12,319 bases of DNA from NCBI GenBank assembly GCA_005223375.1, contig RXOD01005842.1:1-12319 (forward strand), written 5' to 3'. This document shows positions 1-9,801 of this stretch, in pieces. Within the stretch, counting starts at the first letter, position 1. Each line of letters starts with the position of its first letter. The notes under the pieces were generated by a model, which was not told where the DNA came from, searched no databases, and saw only the letters and a program-made list of their open reading frames with translations. Origin of the DNA: Amoebophrya sp. AT5.2. Taxonomy: Eukaryota > Sar > Dinophyceae > Syndiniales > Amoebophryaceae. The position numbers and the translations under genes are program-made.

Positions 1-992
1 ACCAGCTGGTCCCACCATAGAGGAGGAGCTGTCCCTGCTGCGAAAGAAGCACAAGGTGTACGACATTCTGTGCAACCTGATGGAGTTGATCCGCGACAAC
101 CGAGTCGAGTACTATGCCGAAAAAGCCAAACTGGAGCGCGAAGCCGAGCTGCACATGGAGATGGAAGAAAACATGCAGAAGAGGTACCCGATGAAGACAG
201 GAGTAGAAGTGAAGGAATCTTGAGAAGCGCCTGCAAGAATTCCAATGTTATGACGAGTTCCTCAGATTACGACCTAGCTCAGTAAGTACAGTGCTTTCGT
301 TCACGTGAACTGATCGATGGAAGCGAAGTCCTACGTGTCGATCGTGATCACGATGAGTTATACTTAAGAAGCATAGTCGCGTAGTACTGACATCATCCTC
401 ATCCTTAAGGCGAGCCACAAGCAAGTTCAAACACAGGTACACCACCGACGAGGTTCGGCGGCGGCAGCATGATCTGTTGAAGCGAGCGTTTATGAACCAG
501 GGTGGTGGCGAGTCCCCGTCCGAGATCGTCCGTCGCACGCATCCGCCAGCGCCCCCGGAACTGGATCCGAAGCTGAAGGAGGTGTTGGAGGTGCTCGACT
601 CGATTCGCCACCTGCCGAGCTACCACCTCATTTTCAAGTCCCTGCCGGACACGGTGGAAGAGGCGGAGCACGAGTTGCTCCAGATGGAGGTTCTGGAGGC
701 GAAACTGGAGCGGTACTACCATATCGACGACGAGGCGATCGGCGCGCGGGTCCAGTTCCTCCTAAGCGCAATTCGCACGAAGACGGGCGCGCTGCGCATG
801 CGGCGCAGAGAACTGGACGAATCCATCGCCGACGGCGGTGGCGGAGCCGTGGGGTTGGGAGGTACTGCGGGGCTGCGCATGCAGGACGTCGAGGAGTTTT
901 CCAACAGGATAGGAATCAAGGACGGGGCGATCGAGCAGGACCCGGTCGTGATGCCCACGGACTGGAAAACGAACAAAGCCAAGCCGATCTAG
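1..992 (+). CDS. Coiled-coil protein, 3' part of gene (5' end outside window), two exons
   Basis: I do not recognise this gene. The frame is open from base 2 to 183, then GT-AG intron 184-436, then 437-992 ending in TAG. The join is in phase (phase 2), giving 245 visible residues; the start lies upstream. The first ~60 residues are charged and heptad-like (EEELSLLRKKHKVYDIL...). They are followed by a basic stretch (DEVRRRQHDLLKRAF), a proline patch (PPAPPELD) and a second helical, Glu/Leu/Arg-rich part to about residue 195. A Gly-rich linker (DGGGGAVGLGG) and a short polar tail follow. The segment around SLPDTVEEAEHELLQMEVLEA faintly resembles the C-terminal arm of SMC5, but no ATPase head (signature or Walker B) follows, so I do not call it SMC5. 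A structural, cytoskeletal or complex-scaffold role is a guess. The intron is flanked by a direct repeat AGGTAC (182-187 and 435-440). Confidence 0.72.
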
Positions 993-2757
993 CCAGAGTT
1001 GCAAAGTCAATTCCTTATAATAGATTGATGCTCGGCCGCTGGAATGCGACTCTACAACACCGCGGCAGATGAAGGAAGTATGCAACGGCGCTCGATCGCA
1101 AACGCAGTCAATTAATTTTTGTTCGGTGCTACTATAGTAGAAGTAATTCAATGTACTAAACGTAATACGATTACGATATATAAGATCGATGTCCGCCTTA
1201 ATACGCATAAGATGTACAAAGTCTGTGTGTACCCAACCCCTGCTAGGGCGGACGCGAATTCAACCTAGTTTCAGCACAATTCGACGTCTTCTCTTCGATT
1301 CTTGATTTGTATATTTTATGTCACTCCGACTCCGCAACAACCTCGAAATTCTTTTAATAGATGGATGAGATGACCATGACTCGTTCTCGTCAGCATCCAT
1401 TCATTCAATAAGAGCGTCCCTAATCATCCAGGTACGTACTCGTAAGGAAGCATTGATTTTGCGTCTATTCACGATTCGATCGATAAAGCCAACCAGCGCA
1501 AGCGAGTCGGCGCGAGCACGATTCATTAATACGCCTACGTAGCTGTTACTGCGCCTAAGTTTAGTATTACTGTTTTCGTTTTCATGATCATGGACAGAAA
1601 ATTGTTGCACATGCTGACCCCGAAATAACCCAGAATGTTGTAAGAACCCATTTTGAGATTGAGCATGTAGCGATTGCGTTTCCTCTGGAAAATGAGTGGA
1701 CCCACAGCCTGAAGATTCCCGGCAAGTCATGTATCGATTTCAACCTAAGATCGTTCCGTGTGTGTTCCTTTGGAGGCGCGGTTGTGGTTTTATTTTGGAC
1801 ATTAGTGAGTTGGCAATTGGAGTTTCAGACATCGGTTCTCTCGGGTTCGCTGAGTCAACGAACATTTTCTGTTTGACCTGTACCTGCTTTCGATGTGGGT
1901 GGTCGGAAACGACATGCATCGGTAGAGTATGTGAAAAGTCCAAGGAAAATGCTCGCGACCATCTTTTACGAAATCAAGTTTCTGTACTTGGTTTCTTGTT
2001 TCAGTCTTTTGTGCCGCTTTCACTCCACATACGCTTTCTTGTTTCATGCTGCACAGGTCCCATGTCACACTCGATCGTGCTACATGTGGCTATGGATATT
2101 TTGTCATGCCTTCATAGCGGTACATAGCCATTATAGTCAACGAAAACGTTAACGTTAAGTTTTGCGCCTGCCATTTTGAGATTGAAGATCAAAGAAAACT
2201 ATTCGCTTCATGCGTCCGCGCCCCAGCCCGAGTTCTAGTATGCGTACCCGTACTATCTCCACTACCGCTACCCGTTCCCCTAATTAAAGACCGAACCACG
2301 TATCCCCGGGATCTCCCATAACCATATCAATCTGCAAAGTTGGAGTACCGATACATAGCGATCGCACTCTCGTCACGCACGAAGTTCCCAAAAAATATCA
2401 AAAATGGGGAACTACGAGGCGGCAATGTCAGTCCGTTAGTGCTGGGGCGGGATCTGGGATCGCAATCACATCCAAAGTTCAAGTGCTCCTTCCATGTTGG
2501 GATCGGACTTGACATTTGCATGGAACAATCACGTCGAATGTAGTGGGATATCCGTATAAAAATGACATGATAGGTTCTAAGCGGTTGCGCCCCGGGGATG
2601 CAATAAGCTAACATGCGCAGCACGGCGGTACGAATTCAATTTCAATTTCGTGTCCCACAGGATGGAAGAAACATTCGAAAATAAAAGAACGGAGCAATGA
2701 GCCACTCCGGCCTACAAGATAAATCAGTACTAGCGTCGATAGATATAATTATACGTT
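993..2757. other. Spacer without an identifiable gene
   Basis: There is no recognisable domain on either strand and no tRNA or rRNA. Between about 1400 and 2150 stops are sparse in several frames. The plus frame 1565-1876 is open for 103 codons without a clear start, and the plus frame 1696-2127 for 143. Minus frames overlap both. None has a recognisable product or the GC-rich third positions of the neighbouring exons. A 15-base direct repeat CCATTTTGAGATTGA occurs at 1648-1662 and 2171-2185. The rest, 2186-2757, is A/T-leaning and unremarkable. Confidence 0.5.
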
Positions 2758-3147
2758 TTAGAAGCTGATGTTCTTGTCGACGAAGTCGATGTACTCTTAT
2801 TCCATACTTTCTTGCGCTCTGTCCCTGTCGACGACGGTCATATTGTGAAGCAGAAGACCAAAGTAGGAAGAGGTCGAGGTGTCCGTGTTGTTGTCATCCG
2901 CCTTCAAAATCGATCTCAGGATCGAGGTGCTAGAATAAGTCCACTGATTCATTGATTTAGATACTGTCATGGTTTCTCACTCACAGAATCGATCGCTTGT
3001 TTCGCTGTTCGGTCTATTTTTTCTGAGTACCTCGTCCAGCAGTACGTCGACGTCGAATCCATCGTCTTTCTCAGCCACTCACATAAGGGTTCGCGGTGGA
3101 AAAACACTGCAGTCGAAGCCGATATTGTGGCGATGAAGAATACGTTA
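2758..3147 (-). pseudogene. Possible decayed or misread minus-strand gene fragment
   Basis: One minus-strand frame reads as protein-like for about 130 codons, from 3147 down to 2758, interrupted by stops at 3081-3079 (TGA), 2979-2977 (TGA) and 2799-2797 (TAA). The pieces include VAEKDDGFDVDVLLDEVL, SILRSILKADDNN, YFGLLLHNMTVVDRDRAQE and, after the last stop, EYIDFVDKNISF. An ATG in a good context (ACCATGA) at 2970 would give an uninterrupted 57-residue ORF. I recognise no family. Readings: a degraded gene, a gene with small exons whose splice sites I cannot resolve, or chance. A donor-like GTGAGT at 2984-2979 exists, but splicing to the acceptor at 2930 breaks the frame. Confidence 0.3.
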
Positions 3148-3433
3148 CGGAGATAAACGACTACGATCGCCGACAAATTTCTCGGTCACCACGAATAGAG
3201 GGGAGAAAATACTGGATGAAGCACGAGTAGTTGGATGAAGCGGTTACTGCTTTTTCTTAGAATTTAGGCGAACACGAGGGCATCAACAAATTGGGGTGAT
3301 GAGTACCAGCACGCACGACGCACAAGTATTTAATCCATGAACGCCGGAGGATTTCTCGATCCCTATTTCGGATAGTCATTGTTTTTGTCGTTGGCTGCAG
3401 TTCGTTGTACTTGTCTCTAGGTAGCGTAAATCA
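3148..3433. other. Spacer upstream of the FHA/RINGv gene
   Basis: Presumed 5' flank of the plus-strand gene that starts at 3434. I see no TATA box or other element that I can support. The ATG at 3434 (context AAATCAATGT) is preceded closely by stop codons in its frame. Confidence 0.4.
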
Positions 3434-6400
3434 ATGTCTGGCATCGAAAGCGGACAGGAGGCTGGCACCAGTGTCGGTGAGCAGGTGTCCACGACAGGTC
3501 ACGAGTTCAATGGCGTTGGGGGAGGTACAACAGGGAGCGGGCAGCCGGCAGCGGCGTCCGGCGGCCCCCCGAGCGTGTCGCTGTGGACTGCCACCTGGGC
3601 ACGAGAGTCCCACGGATTGTTCGACTACGAAGCCCGGCATCCCATCAAGAAGAACTTCCACATGCCCAACCCAATGTCCATTCTGCGGAAAGGCACCGAA
3701 GTCTCCGTTTCCGGGCAGAGCGCCTCGGCACCGGTATCAGTTGTGAACCTTCTACGCTGCGCTGTTCGTTTGTTCAACTGGCCCGCCGATCGAAGATACG
3801 CATTGATTTAGTTGTACCTAGCAATCGATCCCACACGGTTTCGAGGCAAAAATAAATTCTTTGGTCCTGGTTGTTGATTCACCATCACCATCTGCCATCA
3901 CGACAGGAATCCGAGCCGCTTGCGCGATTGGTGTTGCGGAACGGAAATTTCTGCGTCGATGCGGCACGAAATGTAGGCGACAACCGGGTGAAGTCGGGCA
4001 AGCTCTGGCGGGTTGTCAGAGATCTCGAGACCGGCTACACTTTGCAGGAGAATGACTCCATAAAGTATTTCTTGTCTTTGCTTTTGCGCTGCTTGATTGC
4101 CGATCATCAGTGATCCAGGGTGCCAGGTGGTGGAAAAATTGACTGCAGCTGCACTGTGATTTTCATTTTTTACTTTTTACGGAAACGGAAACTACGGATA
4201 CTACAAACATAACAAGGCCTTGTTCATTCATTGATTTCAAATTTTCATCTACCCGAAGATCGACTAACAATTTGTTTCAGGTTGGGTCGCTTCAAGCTGC
4301 GCGTACGACAAATCGTGACTGGCGATCCGAATGCCTCCGTAAATTGCCCCGAGGTAGCATTTGCTTACACCAGCTTGCTACAGTAGAGATGATGACATAA
4401 ACAACATACGACCTTATGTATCCTTCTCCGCGCTTGCGTGGTCACGGTCACTTGGACTCCCCGCTTTCCCCCCCATCGCTTGTTTAGGATGGGGCTGCTG
4501 CGGCAGATGCCACTTCTATGGTTTGTTATGTATCTGGCAGCAGCTCGGACTATGTTCTGTTCAGGCAAAAAGTAGAAGCTGCTGATCCCCTACAACCCCG
4601 AACATACAACAGTGCGCCAACGTGAACCCGCCGTCGCTGCCGCCGCGACCATGCAATACTTCGCCGGAGAACCTTGTCGCGCTCGAGAACACGACCTGCC
4701 GCATTTGTCTGCTCGAAGGCTCCAGTATCGAAGATCCGCTGATTCGACCCTGCGAGTGCAAGGGTACGATCGAGTACGTGCACCTGGCATGCCTCAGGCA
4801 CTGGGTGCGGGGGAAGCTCGACCTGGCGGAATCGCAGTCAGGCACCTACTTCTACAAGCCCATGTCGTGCGAGCTGTGCAAAACGCAGTACGCAACGCAC
4901 ATGCAGGTGCGATTCATTTACTTCGAACGTGTTTCGTTCTAGAAACGGTTCTGAATTTTGGCGCAGGAACAAAGTGCAGCATCTTTATTCATTGCAAACT
5001 TAAAGAAATAATGTGGATTCTGACCACGCGGACAGAAAAAACTATTGATTGATTGATTGTAACGTCAACCAGTGGGTGTTGCTGTCGCTACTTCGACGTG
5101 GTAGGCAGCGGAAAGCTGTGATCTTCAATCCATGATCAACTACATGATTCCAGGATCTCGCCGACGAGAAGAACTGCTTTCCGTTGATCGAGCTGCCGAA
5201 AACACAACCGCCCTTCATAGTGCTCGAGCGAGACTCCAACCGGCCCGAGCTGAAGGGAGTGCACGTAATTTCTCTCGCCGAAAAGAAGCTGCTGAAGCTT
5301 GGTCGCGGTCACGAGAGCGACGTGCGGTTTGCCGACGTCTCCATATCGAGATGGCACGCCTCCGTTCACTACGACGGCGAAAAGAATGCGTACAACCAAA
5401 TTATATTAATAAGTATTTTGATTTCAGGTGAAGAACTTTAGACCGAAGGGGAAGGTAGGATTTATTAAGTAGATTGATAGGAATGATACGATCATGATCA
5501 ATCTCGCTGAGGGGCCATTTTCATCCACTAGCTCCAAAAGGTTAACCGTGGTCGAAAACGATACAAGGAGGATGGGCGTACACATTTGGTTTCGTTTCCA
5601 CCAAATGAATCCAAAACAAGGATCATTCACTCATTCTCATCCCCATTTGAAATGCAACTTCAGATTTGTCCTGACCGACCACGGCTCGAAATTCGGCACT
5701 CTGGTGGCGATGAAGACGCCAGTTCCGCTGGATCTTACGCAGCCGTTGTCATTACAGGCCGGCAGGACAGTCCTGCACTTTTCACTGAACAACAACGTGG
5801 CTGGGGGGGTTCCATACGGTACTATTTTTTCGTTGGTTTGCAAAGTGGCGGGTTCAGCTGGCCTTATTTACAGTAAAGTTCAATACGGAGTTCTCGTGGA
5901 GGGGAAAGACTTTTGGCCCAAACCAATTCCAATACTAACCGACCTCAGGTCTTCAGTCCTTTCAGCAGATCGTGAATTGCCAGGACGACCAAAAAACGGG
6001 TGAACCAGGATCGAACGCCGAGATGGGGTCCGGCATGCAGCAACTCGACAGTGGCGCATCATCAGGTGCTTCCGAGTTAATGAACGTGTGTCTTACTCTT
6101 AGTGGTCTTGTTTTCTAGATGGTCGTGAAGAGACCGTGACGGACAAGCGACAAGTACAATGATTTTTGTCTGGATCGAAGATCATTGCGTATTTATTCAT
6201 CTGGACACATCTGCAAGGCTCCGCATCGTGGCGAGCAATGACGTTCCCGTGCTTTAAATTTTGATTCAATTTTATTTAGGAGAAAATAAACCTACAACTC
6301 CGACTTCGTTCGCATTCTTTCTCCTCCACCTTCCCAGGTCCCGGGGCACCCCATTTCCCGTCCGGTGGTCCTGGGACGGTGTCTCAACAGTTCCCGATGT

Positions 6401-7281
6401 TTTCCGGCGGCGCCAATTACGCGGGCTTCAATCCGCTCGCGTTGCTTGGTGGCAGCCAACAGCAGGTGGGCCAGCAGGTCGGCGGACCGCAGGGACACCC
6501 AAACCAGGCGCAAATGATCGGGCTCAACATGCACCAGCCCGGTTTCTTCGGCCCCGGCGGGCAGGGACCACAACCACCGTTTTTCGCCCAGCACTACGGC
6601 CCCGGAAATCGAAACTCCGCAACGTCGTCCGCAGGGGAGCATCAATCCGGCATGGGCAATATGCAAGGGCCGGGATCGCTCATCCAGGGTCCGCCGGGAG
6701 GAAACTACTTCGGTAGCAGCAGTGGAGCTGCACCGGGGAACGACGGGTCCGCTGGCGGACCGCAGCTGGGTGGCATGATGAGCATGAACATGATGCAACA
6801 GCAACAGATGCAGCAAATGCAGCAGATGAGCTTATCCGCCGGCGGAGCACATCATCCGGGCCAGGGGATGGGCAGCATGGGTGGTCCACCGGGAGTACCG
6901 GGCGGGGGCGCGGGGCCGTCGTCGAGTATGCAGCAGGCGAGCGCAAATGCGCTGGCGCAGCAATCCGAAAACGACACGCTGCTAGCGCTGCGCCTCAGCC
7001 TCCTGAGCACGCACAACCAAGGCGGCCAGCAGAGCGGGAACCAAATGCCCGCAAGCGGCTCGCAAGGAGGTGGCTCGCACGGACAGCTGCAGATGTCCGG
7101 TGGTCCTCCGGGCGGCCCGCAGATGCAGCAGCAGGGCGGGCCGGCGTTTCCGCCAGGCATGCAGCAGTTCGTCGGAGCAGGGCAGGGTAGCCAGCCGCAA
7201 GTCTTCAACCAGGGAGGCGGAGGCGGGGACCAGAACTTCGGCTACGGTGGCCCTGACGGCGACGCGCACATGGAAACATGA
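3434..7281 (+). CDS. FHA / RING-CH (RINGv) / FHA protein with Gln-Gly-Met-rich tail, eight exons
   Basis: Exons: 3434-3733, 3907-4064, 4281-4353, 4613-4906, 5154-5389, 5664-5818, 5949-6065 and 6338-7281 (stop TGA). All introns are GT-AG, phases match, and the sum is 2277 nt (758 aa). Residues 105-165 form an FHA-like part ending ENDSIKLGRFKLRVRQ. Residues 206-266 are a RING-CH zinc finger with all eight ligands in C4HC3 order: C206, C209, C224, C226, H234, C237, C263, C266. Residues ~320-395 are an FHA domain with G325-R326, S340, H343 and a GSKFGT turn. From about 445 to the end the protein is low-complexity Gln/Gly/Met/Pro. RING-CH domains usually bind E2 enzymes, and FHA domains read phosphothreonine, so a phosphorylation-directed ubiquitin ligase is the family-based inference. 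Most RING-CH proteins (MARCH) are membrane-bound; I see no membrane segment here. Intron 4065-4280 has a clear CTAAC branch site before its acceptor. Confidence 0.9.
5044..5059. repeat. (ATTG)4 microsatellite in an intron
   Basis: Four perfect ATTG units inside the intron 4907-5153 of the FHA/RINGv gene. Confidence 0.9.
6779..6829 (+). repeat. Met/Gln-rich codon run in the tail of the FHA/RINGv protein
   Basis: ATG, CAA and CAG codons alternate here (product MSMNMMQQQQMQQMQQM). Mixed CAA/CAG use shows that it is not a pure CAG microsatellite, so it probably reflects selection for the residues or old slippage. It lies within the last exon and keeps the frame. Confidence 0.8.
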
Positions 7282-7754
7282 CCAGTGTGATTTTTTCTTT
7301 TCGTCACGCCGGTCGTCGCATCCGCTGCAGCTCGTCTACATCAATTTACTTTCTTTTATCGCGACCCCGAACGACAAAGCCTTTGAAAGGATGTGACGAT
7401 GCTAGCACTTTTTGAATGAGCCGGAATTTGTGGGCCTAAAAGAGACCACTTTTGCCCGAACCACCGACGGAGATACGAACAGAATCAACAGAATCTGAAT
7501 CATCTTGAATATGATAGCAAACGATCCATTTATCCGATACTACAAACAACGCTAATCTTCGAAGATCACGACAGAATCCGATCAGATTGACCACTACTGT
7601 TTCTAGCTTTCTCCACTGCTGCAGCTGCTGCTAATCATGTGTCGTCGTTCGTTGTGAAATAGAGACTCGATGACAAACTCGATATGTAACCCCAGTTTTG
7701 TTCAAAATGTCTACATATTAAAGCGGTCGCCACCCCTCACGGCCAGGGATTACG
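7282..7754. other. 3' flank of the FHA/RINGv gene, no gene seen
   Basis: A/T-richer than the preceding exon. ATTAAA at about 7718-7723 could act as a polyadenylation signal, but this is weak. No open frame here looks coding. Confidence 0.4.
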
Positions 7755-7916
7755 TTAGCGTTCCCAGCTGGTCAGAGTAACATGGCATAGACCACCGGCG
7801 TCTTCGGGCTCGGCGTGAATCGTGAGGTGGCCAGCGCCAAGGGAATTTTTGATTCGGGTCACGTAGTAGAACATGCGGATAAAAGCGCCTTCCCTACTAT
7901 CGATGGAGAGGCATTT
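7755..7916 (-). CDS. Possible terminal exon of an unidentified minus-strand gene
   Basis: After an acceptor-like sequence (CTAAATGAATCAAG on the minus strand) the frame runs 53 codons to TAA at 7757-7755. It begins KCLSIDSREGAFIRMFYYV and ends CHVTLTSWER. Composition is protein-like, but I know no family and cannot place the preceding exon. The complementary plus-strand frame is also open (7789-8081, including VNREVASAKGIFDSGH), and because codons are aligned back to back only one is likely real. The minus reading is preferred slightly because it has a plausible acceptor and branch site. Confidence 0.3.
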   Translation of the reverse strand, partial: KCLSIDSREGAFIRMFYYVTRIKNSLGAGHLTIHAEPEDAGGLCHVTLTSWER

Positions 7917-8624
7917 CTTGATTCATTTAGTTTGATGAGTGTGATTCTTGACCACGGCGGCCGCAAAGCCAAGGGGATGAAGGTTTGTTTCTTAGAGTTG
8001 ACGGTTTCAGCCTTCCTCAGAGTCGCTGCGCTGGATAAACGCGATGAAGCATTTTCTTTCGTGGCGCTCTGGCGGAAATGAAATAAACCCTGTACCACTG
8101 AGTCTGAGAAAGTCAGTAACTAGTGTTTAGAGGTCTACGCTTCACCGACACCGACGTTGAAATTAAGTTGCCTGTTAAAGAGCAAGCAAGAGCAAGTTGA
8201 AGTTCAAGTCGTGGCTATATCTACTATCCGAACGCGGCAGCTCCAGCTGCATGCGGAATGACTCATGGTAGTGTTGCGAGAGGGTTAGCAAACTGAGGCT
8301 TGGGGCCAAGGTCTGCACCTTGCAATGTTACAATTCAACGAATCAGGGTAGGTAGGTACGAAACGTAAAGCAGCTGCTCTATGCCATGAGTATAGTTTGA
8401 GGAACTGAACATTGTGCATTTAGCGCAGGCTGGGGCGACGGGTAGCGTAGCTGTCGCGGTACAGTGCGGTTTCTTAGCGCCAGCGTTGTTGGGAGCAGCA
8501 GGCCTTACTTACTAATATATAAGGTTCGTGCGAGGACAGACACAGACCGCGACAAAAATAGACCCACAGTTCCTCTCCCCGCCCACAATATAAAACATCA
8601 AGCCCACGAATAAATTGGACTCAC
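7917..8624. other. Unassigned region with one weak minus-strand open segment
   Basis: No confident gene. On the minus strand, 8502-8335 is open for 55 codons after a TAAG acceptor-like site and has an Ala/Pro/Cys-rich start (PAAPNNAGAKKPHCTATAT). It might be an exon of the same unidentified minus-strand gene. TAGGTAGGTA near 8346-8355 is a small tandem repeat. Confidence 0.3.
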
Positions 8625-8789
8625 TTGTTGATCTTCCTCTATGAACGCAACGATGGATCGATAGTTCTGGTTGGATGTGGGTGTGGCGGTGCTACTTCTT
8701 GCAGCAGTAGATTCTGCACCTGCTGCGTCAATGTGGTAGAAAGGCGGCGAAACCGAATAGAGTCGCACCATCGATCGATCCGAAACCAC
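8625..8789 (-). CDS. Possible exon of an unidentified minus-strand gene
   Basis: A minus-strand frame (MVRLYSVSPPFYHIDAAGAE ... IVAFIEEDQQ) ends exactly at a strong donor, GTGAGT, at 8624-8619. The segment is Ser/Thr/Ala-rich in the middle and resembles no family I know. A downstream acceptor in matching phase was not found with confidence, so it stays tentative. Confidence 0.3.
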
Positions 8790-9249
8790 GGCAAGTTTTT
8801 ATTCAAGGTTGAACCGACAGTACTTGGAAGCGAAGTGGTTAGTCAGCAGCTGTATACTCTTACTCTGTACATACATGATTTGATCCGGGGGATTATTTTC
8901 TTTTATCGTCGTGGTGAGCCTGAGCATGAGCTGCTTATGAATATATAATGAACAATTTAGCTTCGACCGCAGCATCGAAGGATGTGCGTCATTCATGGCA
9001 GTGTAAGTACTTGCTTCTAACAAGCTCCTTGAATAAACGGGTCTTCTCTTTCTGTACCCTATGTTTGAACACACTTTTTTATAAGTGAGTACTTCTTCTT
9101 CTTCTTGTTCGTAAAAATCCGACACCCTAGGCCTAGCGACGTTTGAACGACCCCGACCGAAGAGTACTACTCACCGCGACTTATTCCAACTACACCAACG
9201 CAAATGCGTACACAACACCCAGCTGGGGAGCGGAAGCCTAGTTGCGCCG
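8790..9249. other. Unassigned spacer
   Basis: No gene identified. (CTT)5 lies at 9092-9106. Short open plus frames at about 9147-9285 (for example TTPTEEYYSPRLIPTTPT) show no domain and compete with one another in two frames. Confidence 0.4.
9092..9106. repeat. (CTT)5 microsatellite
   Basis: Five perfect CTT units in the spacer. Confidence 0.9.
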
Positions 9250-9624
9250 TCAAGGAAGTTGAATTCCCAGTCTGTTCTTGAATACAACAAAATGGCGATT
9301 TGATCTGATCTGCTCGCGAAACAGGTGGCTCAGGTTGGGGGAAAAGGCATATTTGACTAGTAAGATAGTACGGCGTGCGTGGCTCTCGGCGATCTTTTTT
9401 CCGAAGTAAGGGAGGCCCACGGCGTCTCTGTACTACGTACTAGCTACTGCGGACGAGCCAGGGAATTTGTAAAAATAGATCAAGAGCGCATTCTTGTCAT
9501 CCTCGTCGAGCCGAACCCGAAGCGTTGATGACAACATCAACCCACTAGTTCGTTGCTCTTCATTGCTTCCTAACAAACTAGGAGTCAGAGTCAGCTCTGA
9601 AGCTCGACGGCGCAAAAGCGACGG
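9250..9624 (-). pseudogene. Minus-strand open frame with a single in-frame TAG
   Basis: From 9624 to 9250 one minus-strand frame is open for 125 codons apart from TAG at 9435-9433. The first half contains LSSTLRVRLDEDDKNALLIY. The second, after the stop, starts YRDAVGLPYFGKKIAESHAR and ends FKNRLGIQLP. Both halves look protein-like but match no family I know. It may be a broken gene, two exons joined by an unusual splice, or chance. It shares orientation with the weak segments at 7755-8789, so one minus-strand gene across 7755-9624 is conceivable. Confidence 0.3.
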
Positions 9625-9801
9625 TTAAAGCCAAATGCAGTAGCAGTACAACGATTCTCCGCCTTTTACTACCGTAGACCAAAGATAGATGAACGAGTCG
9701 CCGTTTCGGTAACTTTGGTTGCGGTTCAAGTTCATCATCTACTCCTTACTACACCGGTCACTCTCTGGTCGTTTCTGAGGGGAGAATAAAGGTAAGAATG
9801 A

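Noticed and set aside
1630..1720. HVAIAF...W motif in the plus frame, recalling mitochondrial processing peptidases (M16)
   Set aside because: Only about eight residues match, the frame has no start or flanking M16 sequence, and overlapping frames are equally open.
2170..2188. Dinoflagellate spliced-leader sequence
   Set aside because: Only GCCATTTTG matches; the conserved GGCTCAAG end is absent.
5430..5453. A small extra exon between the two halves of the second FHA domain (GTGAAGAACTTTAGACCG...)
   Set aside because: A phase-matched version is possible, but direct joining of 5389 to 5664 with canonical GT-AG gives the normal FHA spacing (HASVHYDGEKN-AFVLTDHGSKFGT), so no extra exon is needed.
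6852..7208. Long minus-strand frame rich in Cys/Pro/Gly opposite the tail of the FHA/RINGv gene
   Set aside because: It is the antisense shadow of the Gly/Gln-rich coding sequence.
8400..8520. tRNA or small RNA gene in a GC-richer patch
   Set aside because: No cloverleaf with a TTCRA-type T loop could be drawn, and no snRNA motif was recognised.
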